Below are positions 1-5,437 of a stretch of DNA of 5,437 nucleotides, one piece after another. Origin of the DNA: Paludibacteraceae bacterium (GTDB lineage Bacteria > Bacteroidota > Bacteroidia > Bacteroidales > Paludibacteraceae); the NCBI GenBank assembly GCA_947445425.1, contig CANFFA010000193.1:1-5437 (forward strand). The letters run 5' to 3'. The notes under the pieces were generated by a model. That model was not told the DNA's origin, did no database searches, and worked only from the letters and a program-made list of their open reading frames with translations. Every line of letters starts with the position of its first letter. The first letter of the stretch is position 1. The translations under genes and the position numbers were made by a program.

Positions 1-901
1 AGAAATACGTACTTCCTCTACCTGATAACTGAGGTAAAAAACCAAAGCCTAAATAAACTAATAACGAAACAAAATATATATTTAGAAAATATTTAAAATT
101 ATCAAGTGATAATAAAAGCTCTTTATTACTATATATCATAAAGAAAACAATGATTCTAATTAACATAGCAAAATTTAAGCCCAAAGTGAAATTTTCACTT
201 TCACCATATATTTCAGACTTAGAACTGATAATGCTTGGCAAAAATTGAGCAAAATTGAGGAAAACAGACTTCATTGAAAAATTAACAACTAACGCAAAAA
301 ATAACATTAAAAGATATTGTTTCGTTTTAAATATCCTATCAGGAATGAATAAAACGAAGACAGATAATAATGCAGAAGTATGGAATAATGCAGCAATAAC
401 TACTAAAGTAAAAAAAAAAGCTTTATTATCTCTATTTACAAATGCCCAACATATAATAGAAATAGCTAATGCCTGTCTGTATTGACCCATTAAAGATGGA
501 TAAAAAGCAACACCTAATAATAAAAAAACAGATAAAAAAGGTAAAGGTGAATACTTATAAATAAACTTAAATTGAAAGAAAACAGTAAAAAGAGCCATTA
601 AAACTAAAACAGTTCTAAAATCAGGTAGGTAGTGATTTATAAAAGCATAACCAAATTCTACACCCATTAAAACAGCATTCTGAACCCAAAAATCGGTTGA
701 AAACTCATCAAAAATATAATTATAATTATAATAATCAAAACCGCAATTTTCTCTAAAACCAATAAAAAAAATCGCAAAGACAGTTAAAAATGAAAATAAA
801 ACCGCATTTATACTTTTACGATTAATGAAATTTTTATAAACAGCCGTTTCTACAAGGGCACATAAAAACAATAAAATCCCAATAGCTATATAAATCGTCA
901 T
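1..901 (-). CDS. wzy: EpsG-family polysaccharide polymerase (Wzy), 3' end cut off by window edge
   Basis: The frame is open from an ATG at 901-899 to the left edge, giving 300 residues with no stop; EpsG proteins usually run about 350-370, so some 50-70 C-terminal residues should lie outside. The protein is strongly hydrophobic, with many predicted membrane segments (for example about 1-20, 32-48, 97-113, 121-137, 162-186, 196-210, 243-257, 272-290). EpsG-type landmarks occur in order: GFR followed by GFDYYNY (48-60), EFGYAFIN (82-89), GQYRQALAISI with Arg142-Gln143 (139-149), LFHTSALL (172-179) and SGRGSTYF (293-300). Such inner-membrane proteins join lipid-linked repeat units on the periplasmic side. 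It follows the glycosyltransferase gene after 56 bp; no Shine-Dalgarno sequence is visible and no better in-frame start was seen. Family assignment rests on motif pattern and topology, since Wzy proteins share little identity. Alternative: another O-antigen ligase/polymerase-type membrane protein. Confidence 0.85.
   Translation of the reverse strand, partial: MTIYIAIGILLFLCALVETAVYKNFINRKSINAVLFSFLTVFAIFFIGFRENCGFDYYNYNYIFDEFSTDFWVQNAVLMGVEFGYAFINHYLPDFRTVLVLMALFTVFFQFKFIYKYSPLPFLSVFLLLGVAFYPSLMGQYRQALAISIICWAFVNRDNKAFFFTLVVIAALFHTSALLSVFVLFIPDRIFKTKQYLLMLFFALVVNFSMKSVFLNFAQFLPSIISSKSEIYGESENFTLGLNFAMLIRIIVFFMIYSNKELLLSLDNFKYFLNIYFVSLLVYLGFGFLPQLSGRGSTYF
241..260. repeat. 10-bp tandem duplication inside the polymerase gene
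   Basis: Positions 241-250 (aaaattgagc) are repeated at 251-260 with one mismatch at the last base. In the polymerase frame this encodes part of LNFAQFL (215-221) and leaves the frame open. Since the unit is not a multiple of three, gain or loss of a copy would shift the frame. It may be coincidence in AT-rich DNA. Confidence 0.7.
410..419 (-). repeat. Ten-base homopolymer (T10 on coding strand) inside the polymerase gene
   Basis: Ten A residues in a row on the plus strand read as ten Ts in the coding strand of the EpsG-like gene, within codons 161-164 (Ala-Phe-Phe-Phe). It is the longest single-base run I found; others reach 7-8. Losing one T gives TTA CTT TAG, a stop within three codons of the slip; gaining one gives a stop (TGA) about two dozen codons later. 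A role as a switch is only a possibility. Confidence 0.9.
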
Positions 902-957
902 TTTAGAGATAAAATATAATGTAAATTTTCCACTTTAACTGAAAAGATATAATTTGT
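902..957 (-). other. 56-bp gap between glycosyltransferase and polymerase genes
   Basis: This is the longest non-coding stretch in the window. On the minus strand it is very AT-rich, with no Shine-Dalgarno sequence, no hairpin followed by a T-run, and no clear promoter of the Bacteroidota type (TTTG at -33 with TAnnTTTG at -7). I treat it as an ordinary intra-operon spacer. Confidence 0.6.
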
Positions 958-1905
958 CTATTTTTTTCTAAGTTTCAAAATGTCAATTACATTAATAAAA
1001 ACTCTTTTCAAATTAAAAAACAAAGATGGTAAAATCAATATAAATTGAGACCAACCTAAAAATGAAATAAGATTTTTTTTAACTTTTAATGGTGCTTGAA
1101 GAATCATTCTTAAATAATTACCTCGATTGCTAATATAAGAACTATTTACCATCGTTAAAACATCTTTACGTGAATAACCATTGTTGAGTAATTCTATCAA
1201 TCCTTCTTGAACTTGCCATGAAAAAATAGCAAGACTTTCATTGATCCAAGAAAATCCAATACAACGCTCAAGCACAAAAATATCTTTTTCAATAAAAATT
1301 GGACCATCTGCTAATTTAAAAGAAAATAATAATGGATCCATTAAAGTTTGTATTGGCCTAGAGGCACAAAAAGATTTTAATAAGGAAGTTGAATATACAC
1401 AAGCAGTCATAAACATACTTACCGTTCCATTAGAAACAAATAAATCAATAAGACTTTGTTTTCCATCATCATTATACCCATTATGCCCTAACAAATCAAC
1501 TGTATGATCAATAATATTTGGATCATGAATAAAAGCACTATGATTTAAAAAGATGTGATTTACAGGTTTAGTACTAATGATCTGAACTAATCTTGCAATA
1601 ACACCCTCCAATAAAATATCATCATCACTTACAAACCAAACATATTCACTTTTCACCAAGCTCATTAAAAAATATATATTTCCAATTGAACCCAAATTTT
1701 TTTCATTTAGCTTCAAGTCAAAAAAACAATTCTGCTTGTGATAATTTATCAGTTTATTTCTGTGATCAATATCAGATAAATTATCTGCTACAATTACATC
1801 AACTATATCATTAAAGGGTTGGATTTCTTTATTTAAAAATTTGAGCTGTGAAAGTAGGAGGCTACTGCGATTATAGGTTGGAATGCAAATAGATAGTTTC
1901 TTCAT
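958..1905 (-). CDS. Family 2 glycosyltransferase (GT-A fold)
   Basis: This 315-residue protein is predicted to transfer one sugar from a nucleotide donor to the lipid-linked repeat unit at the cytoplasmic face of the inner membrane. The N-terminus LSICIPTYNRSSLL (4-17) is the classic GT2 opening. VIVADNLSD (37-45) carries the acidic residue that contacts the nucleotide, and NEKNLGSIGN (67-76) is the usual third block. VWFVSDDDILLEG (89-101) holds the DXD-type metal-binding motif at Asp94-Asp96. The C-terminal third is less conserved; it has a hydrophobic stretch at about 284-298 followed by a basic tail ending KLRKK, which suggests membrane association. Length is normal for the family. The ATG at 1905 directly precedes the GT2 opening, so the start is secure despite no visible Shine-Dalgarno sequence. 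It lies 29 bp after the flippase gene. Donor, acceptor and linkage cannot be read from the sequence. Confidence 0.92.
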   Translation of the reverse strand: MKKLSICIPTYNRSSLLLSQLKFLNKEIQPFNDIVDVIVADNLSDIDHRNKLINYHKQNCFFDLKLNEKNLGSIGNIYFLMSLVKSEYVWFVSDDDILLEGVIARLVQIISTKPVNHIFLNHSAFIHDPNIIDHTVDLLGHNGYNDDGKQSLIDLFVSNGTVSMFMTACVYSTSLLKSFCASRPIQTLMDPLLFSFKLADGPIFIEKDIFVLERCIGFSWINESLAIFSWQVQEGLIELLNNGYSRKDVLTMVNSSYISNRGNYLRMILQAPLKVKKNLISFLGWSQFILILPSLFFNLKRVFINVIDILKLRKK

Positions 1906-1934
1906 GTATATTGTTATTTATTGGCAGGATTATA

Positions 1935-3320
1935 TTAAAATGAATTTAGGTCATTGTGCCAAACACGTTTTTTTCTTAAATAAATAGCATACCCCCATAT
2001 AAAAGTAAAAACAGTTATAATACAATAACCAATAGTAATACCAATAATACCAAAACACCTTCCTAAAAGTATAGTAGATAAAGAACAAAGAATTCCAGTA
2101 ACTATTGATATAATCAAAAATGGTTCTTTTTTATGACAACGCAAATAGGTAGCCCATGAACTAATAAACTGATTTAAAAAGATTGGTGTCATCATTAAAA
2201 TCAATGGAAGATAGTCTAAAAATCTATCTCCTAAATACATGCCGCCAATTACCAAATGAAAAAACCTTATGGTAAAGATTACTAAAAACATAAGAATTAA
2301 AGTAGAAGCATTTATCAATGTTGATTGTTTCAAAGTATTACCAAATACTTTATCAAGCTCTACATACTTCTTCAAAGCAATTAAATTTGAAAATAATGGA
2401 ACTTTAGTACTCATCCAGCTCATCGACAATGAAGTAATTCCATTTAAAGCTGCAAGTGTCATGCCCATTTGCCCAGCAACAACGGCCCCTTCAGTAGCAA
2501 ATAAGACAGGATTAAAAAGCTGAAAAATAAAATAACCACTCATCCAACTTAAAGCAATTTTCCATTGATAAGGAAATATTTCTTTTTTATAGTCTACCTT
2601 GTAAGACATCTCAACTTTCCATAAATTAATTAGAATTCTTTTAAAATCCCCATTATATAACAAAGACAAAATAAGAATAATTCCAACGATCCAATTTATG
2701 CCTGAAACATATAATTTAGCTCCACCAATAAGGCCTCCACAAACTACAATTACAGATAAAAGTTGTTGAAATAACCTAATTCTAGCGACTCCTGTCACCT
2801 TACCTAAGCCTTCAAAAAGAGCTAAAATGGGTGCAAGTAATAAATTGATTGAAGTTCCTATAGATAGCAATAACCATGGAATTTCCCAGTCAATGTGTTC
2901 ACCCGAAGTATCATATTTATTAAAAAAAACAAAGCCAACAATTAAAAGTGTAATGAATAAAACTATTGCAAAAACAGAATACCACTTTATACTAAAATGC
3001 AGTAATGATGAAACTCTTGAAAGATGTTTTTTTTCGCCTGTTAATGTAACATTATCTTTCCATTCTAAATGGGCCATTTCATGTGCCACATATTGAGTAA
3101 TTATTCCATTTAAACCTAATTCAAAGAATACCTGAATAGCTACTATACTTCCAAAAGTATAATAAAATCCTTGTTCCACACCATTTAAATACTTTGCAAC
3201 AAACAAAATAGCTACTACTCCACCTAATGCTTGTATAATTCTAGCAGACGAAGTGTAAAATATTGATTTATCAATGCCAATTTTTAAAGCTATACCTCTT
3301 AAGAATACTGTAACTCTCAT
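1935..3320 (-). CDS. wzx: Wzx-type polysaccharide repeat-unit flippase (MATE/MOP superfamily)
   Basis: This 461-residue polytopic membrane protein fits the size and roughly 12-14 helix layout of Wzx/RfbX flippases, which move undecaprenyl-diphosphate-linked repeat units from the cytoplasmic to the periplasmic face. Hydrophobic segments are visible at about 32-44, 53-70, 113-133, 148-168, 187-199, 207-222, 256-275, 284-300, 338-355, 371-388, 400-420 and 423-446. The N-terminal block ARIIQALGGVVAILFVAKYL (26-45) followed by GVEQGFYYTFGS (47-58) and FFELGLNGIITQYVAHE (65-81) is the typical start of this flippase group. Cytoplasmic loops are basic (KKHLSR 97-102, KVDYKKE 241-247), and the tail ends LRKKRVWHNDLNSF. 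The ATG at 3320-3318 overlaps the TGA of the TPP-enzyme gene in an ATGA junction, which supports this start and suggests translational coupling. Substrate specificity cannot be inferred. It could be a teichoic/capsular-type exporter of the same superfamily, but the neighbouring EpsG polymerase favours Wzx. Confidence 0.9.
   Translation of the reverse strand: MRVTVFLRGIALKIGIDKSIFYTSSARIIQALGGVVAILFVAKYLNGVEQGFYYTFGSIVAIQVFFELGLNGIITQYVAHEMAHLEWKDNVTLTGEKKHLSRVSSLLHFSIKWYSVFAIVLFITLLIVGFVFFNKYDTSGEHIDWEIPWLLLSIGTSINLLLAPILALFEGLGKVTGVARIRLFQQLLSVIVVCGGLIGGAKLYVSGINWIVGIILILSLLYNGDFKRILINLWKVEMSYKVDYKKEIFPYQWKIALSWMSGYFIFQLFNPVLFATEGAVVAGQMGMTLAALNGITSLSMSWMSTKVPLFSNLIALKKYVELDKVFGNTLKQSTLINASTLILMFLVIFTIRFFHLVIGGMYLGDRFLDYLPLILMMTPIFLNQFISSWATYLRCHKKEPFLIISIVTGILCSLSTILLGRCFGIIGITIGYCIITVFTFIWGYAIYLRKKRVWHNDLNSF
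3317..3320 (-). other. ATGA stop-start overlap joining TPP-enzyme and flippase genes
   Basis: Read on the minus strand, 3320-3317 is ATGA: the ATG opens the flippase and the TGA closes the TPP-enzyme gene. This arrangement typically allows a terminating ribosome to restart on the next gene, so the two proteins are probably made together. It also fixes the flippase start. Confidence 0.9.
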
Positions 3321-5059
3321 TTAATATTAGTAATCAACATATTAGCATTCTGTTCATCTTCTGGCAACAATGGTATTGGTGTATGTATCGGCTTATTATA
3401 TTCCAATTTAGGAGAAACAGTTGTTAAACCGGAAGTTATATACTCAACAATACAATTATTTAAAGAAAATATCTCCTGCATTAAAGTTTCATTAACCAAA
3501 TCACTCTCCTCTATTGCATAATAGGGTAATCCATAGGCTGCAGCAATGTCCTTAATATTGGGAACAACATAACCGCCACTATAGCTTGTTCCAGATAGCC
3601 TACCGTCAAAATATAATTGTTGGAACTGTGTAATCATTCCCAAGGCTTGATTATTGATTACAATAACCTTGATGGGTAAATTATACTGAGAAATAAGCAT
3701 TAATGATTGAGTAGAAATATGAAATCCTCCATCTCCATTAATAGAAAAAATAGTCTTTTTAGGATTAGCAAAAGAAGTACCTACAGAAGCGGGAAGTGAG
3801 AAGCCCATTGGAGCCAAACCACCACTGGTAATAAACTTCTGCCCTTTTTTCAATTGTAAGGTTTGGGCAGCCCACATTTGATTTTGACCAATGTCAGCAA
3901 CAAAAACATCATCTCGCTTGCTATATTTGTTTAAAACCTGCATCAAACGGTAAGGAGATTTATTCTCTACAAAACGTTCAACTTCCTTATCTTGATTATA
4001 ATCAAGCTTCAATTTAGTCAAATAAGCTAACCATTCAGTTGTTGATGTGGTTTCAATCTTATCTGAATTTAATTGTTTAACAAATGAATAGACATCCGAA
4101 TGTACTTTTATTCGGTTATTTAACCTATGGCAATCTAATTCATTCGCATCAATATCTACATGGATTATTTTACCATGCTGAATAAATTTATCTACCATGG
4201 CACCCGTTTGCCTTGTATCCAAGCGAGTTCCTAAGGCTATTAAAAGATCAGAATTGGCAATTCCCATATTGGCACACCGATTACCATAACTACCAATCAT
4301 ACCAATGTAGTTGGAATAGGTTTCATCAATGACGCCACGCCCCATTAAGGAGGAGATAACCGGTATTTTGGTATTATTGATAAACTGGCTTATTTCCCCT
4401 TTAGCTTTCTCTGACAAACAACCGGCACCCACCAATAGCATTGGACGTTTCGCATCTTTTAATAATGCTGAAATAGATTCAAAATCAAAACTTTGCTTTC
4501 CTTCTACCACAGGCACATAGGTTCTAAGTCCTTCTGGATCAATCTCTGTCCTTTGTATATCCATAGGGATATCCAACAAAACTGGACCTCTTCTGCCAGA
4601 CATGGCAATACTCTTTGCCTTTTCTAATTCATAACGTATGTCCTCGGCCTTATCAACAAACTTTGCATATTTGGTGATGGGCTTCACAATACTTACCACA
4701 TCCGTTTCTTGAAATCCCTGTTGACGAATGGGTTTGTCGTATTTATATTCGTGTGTATTTACTTGACCTGTAATATAAATTACGGGTATAGAATCAAAAA
4801 ATGCATCTGCAATACCTGTCATCATGTTCGTGGCACCAGGACCACTGGTTGCAATGGCTACACCAAACAAACCAGATTCTTTGGCATACCCTTCTGCTGC
4901 AATGGCTGCTGATTGTTCATGATAAGTTTGTACAAAATGAATATTCTCATTTAGTACGATTGAATCTACCAAGTGGGTTATCATTCCACCTATATACCCA
5001 AACACGACACGAATGCCTTGTTTTTCAAAATAGTCTACTATATAATCAGATAGTTTCAT
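3317..5059 (-). CDS. Acetolactate-synthase-like thiamine pyrophosphate enzyme, probably sugar-modifying
   Basis: This complete 580-residue protein has the three-domain layout of the acetohydroxyacid synthase family: N-terminal TPP domain (about 1-170), central domain (about 190-330) and C-terminal TPP domain (about 370-550). The catalytic Glu48 lies in TYHEQSAAIAAEGYA (45-59). TSGPGATN (71-78), DSIPVIYITGQV (89-100), GFQETDVVSIVKPITKYA (115-132) and GRRGPVLLDIPMDIQ (155-169) are acetolactate-synthase blocks. The metal/TPP motif begins NGDGGF (441-446) and closes with INNQALGM (468-475). By family chemistry it should decarboxylate pyruvate and pass the two-carbon unit to an acceptor. No ilvN, ilvC or ilvD is adjacent; instead it sits between a sugar epimerase and a flippase. 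A YerE-like role, building a branched-chain nucleotide sugar, is therefore inferred. Compared with recalled valine-pathway synthases it has Phe479 at the usual tryptophan position and a longer loop before the FQE motif. Whether FAD is bound cannot be told. The start 1 bp after the upstream stop is secure. Alternatives are a true acetolactate synthase or another 2-keto-acid TPP lyase. Confidence 0.9.
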   Translation of the reverse strand: MKLSDYIVDYFEKQGIRVVFGYIGGMITHLVDSIVLNENIHFVQTYHEQSAAIAAEGYAKESGLFGVAIATSGPGATNMMTGIADAFFDSIPVIYITGQVNTHEYKYDKPIRQQGFQETDVVSIVKPITKYAKFVDKAEDIRYELEKAKSIAMSGRRGPVLLDIPMDIQRTEIDPEGLRTYVPVVEGKQSFDFESISALLKDAKRPMLLVGAGCLSEKAKGEISQFINNTKIPVISSLMGRGVIDETYSNYIGMIGSYGNRCANMGIANSDLLIALGTRLDTRQTGAMVDKFIQHGKIIHVDIDANELDCHRLNNRIKVHSDVYSFVKQLNSDKIETTSTTEWLAYLTKLKLDYNQDKEVERFVENKSPYRLMQVLNKYSKRDDVFVADIGQNQMWAAQTLQLKKGQKFITSGGLAPMGFSLPASVGTSFANPKKTIFSINGDGGFHISTQSLMLISQYNLPIKVIVINNQALGMITQFQQLYFDGRLSGTSYSGGYVVPNIKDIAAAYGLPYYAIEESDLVNETLMQEIFSLNNCIVEYITSGLTTVSPKLEYNKPIHTPIPLLPEDEQNANMLITNIK

Positions 5060-5060
5060 T

Positions 5061-5437
5061 TTATATTTGATAAGAATTTATGACCAAATGCAATTTTTCC
5101 TCAAAATTTGAAGTTTCTACTTTCCCAAAAGTCTCATTGAATTTTGTTGAATCCCCTTCAATGTGCATGGACTGGTTTGGTCTGTATGGTTTATTCCCAA
5201 AATTCAATTTAAATTTGGGATTAACGCTTGCTTTAATCTTTAACAATAACTCTTTTAGCGAAATAGCTTTGTTTGATGATAGATTATAGATTCCAGATGA
5301 ACCTTGATGCGCTATAACTTTGGAAATAGATTCAGCAAAGTCCTTGACATACAAATAAGCATATTTCTGCTCCCCTAATGTAAAATCCATCTCTTTGTAA
5401 TCAGATTTCATTTTAAGGATCACACTTGGAATTAACC
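5061..5437 (-). CDS. NAD(P)-dependent sugar epimerase/dehydratase (extended SDR), C-terminal part only
   Basis: The frame is open from the right edge to a TAA at 5063-5061, leaving the last 124 residues. The GTG at 5423 is an internal valine, not a start, because the frame continues upstream as LIPS before it. The fragment has the C-terminal pattern of nucleotide-sugar epimerases and dehydratases: the substrate-binding segment GEQKYAYLYVKDFAESI (visible residues 21-37, equivalent to the usual G-Q-R-(D/F)-x-Y-V-x-D), then GIYNLSSNKAISLKELL (48-64), RPNQSMHIEGDSTKFNETFG (85-104) and a final helix. The Rossmann NAD-binding motif and the Tyr-x-x-x-Lys catalytic pair lie outside the window, so the reaction (epimerase, dehydratase or 4-ketoreductase) cannot be assigned. 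Its stop is 1 bp from the start of the TPP-enzyme gene, which suggests both act on the same nucleotide sugar. One possibility, by analogy with the yersiniose pathway, is that it reduces the keto group of the product. Confidence 0.87.
   Translation of the reverse strand, partial: LIPSVILKMKSDYKEMDFTLGEQKYAYLYVKDFAESISKVIAHQGSSGIYNLSSNKAISLKELLLKIKASVNPKFKLNFGNKPYRPNQSMHIEGDSTKFNETFGKVETSNFEEKLHLVINSYQI

Noticed and set aside
255..485. Plus-strand open frame of 76 codons
   Set aside because: It lies wholly antisense to the EpsG-like polymerase, has no recognisable domain, and the minus-strand frame carries family motifs throughout.
712..745. AT-rich repeat (taattataat…) as an operator or origin-like element
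   Set aside because: It encodes the conserved DYYNYNY segment of the EpsG-like protein, so the repetition comes from Tyr/Asn codons.
902..957. Internal promoter between glycosyltransferase and polymerase genes
   Set aside because: A TATCTTTT stretch on the minus strand loosely resembles TAnnTTTG, but there is no matching TTTG element at the right distance, and such AT-rich matches are expected by chance.
3317..5059. Housekeeping ilvB/ilvG acetolactate synthase
   Set aside because: No small regulatory subunit or later pathway gene is adjacent, the neighbours are polysaccharide genes, and the acceptor-site motif differs; not excluded without a phylogeny, but not the preferred call.
4709..5070. 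Overlapping plus-strand open frames of 67 and 89 codons opposite the TPP enzyme
   Set aside because: Cys/His-rich peptides such as HLQYLSSCSWHQ are read-outs of the strand opposite the conserved TPP domain; they are shadows of the real gene.
5061..5423. Treating the GTG at 5423 as the start of a small complete 120-residue protein
   Set aside because: The frame continues upstream to the window edge (LIPS precedes the valine), and the content matches only the C-terminal third of a sugar epimerase, so it is a partial gene.

Overview
The window is a slice of a surface-polysaccharide (O-antigen or capsule type) biosynthesis cluster. Every gene lies on the minus strand, so transcription runs from high to low coordinates. 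In that order it holds: the 3' end of an NAD(P)-dependent sugar epimerase/dehydratase (5437 down to 5061), a complete acetolactate-synthase-like thiamine pyrophosphate enzyme (5059-3317), a Wzx-type flippase (3320-1935), a family 2 glycosyltransferase (1905-958), and an EpsG-type polysaccharide polymerase (Wzy) that starts at 901 and runs off the left edge. No RNA gene, insertion sequence, CRISPR array or transposon end was seen.

The organism is probably a low-GC member of the Bacteroidota. The DNA is AT-rich, starts are preceded by A/T-rich sequence with no convincing Shine-Dalgarno motif, and the gene set (TPP enzyme, epimerase, flippase, EpsG polymerase) resembles clusters known from that phylum. 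This is inference; other AT-rich Gram-negative groups are not excluded. Base composition is uneven: the sugar-enzyme gene is richer in GC (hand count about 42% over 4201-4320) than the polymerase (about 24% over 481-600), as is usual where serotype-specific genes are exchanged.

The first two genes probably make or modify a nucleotide-activated sugar. The TPP enzyme keeps the catalytic glutamate and the TPP/Mg motif of the acetolactate synthase family. It sits among sugar genes, with no ilvN, ilvC or ilvD beside it. The best precedent is YerE, which attaches a pyruvate-derived two-carbon unit to a CDP-keto-deoxyhexose to form the branched sugar yersiniose. A branched-chain sugar is therefore the leading hypothesis, and the genes upstream of the window would decide it. 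The glycosyltransferase would add one sugar to the lipid-linked repeat unit, the flippase would move that unit across the inner membrane, and the EpsG-like protein would polymerise it.

The first three genes are tightly packed (1-bp gap, then a 4-bp ATGA overlap), followed by gaps of 29 and 56 bp, which fits one transcript. The most checkable oddities are the acceptor-site differences in the TPP enzyme and a ten-base T tract inside the polymerase gene, where a slip of one base either way would truncate the protein. I do not see evidence of a wholly new kind of system here.
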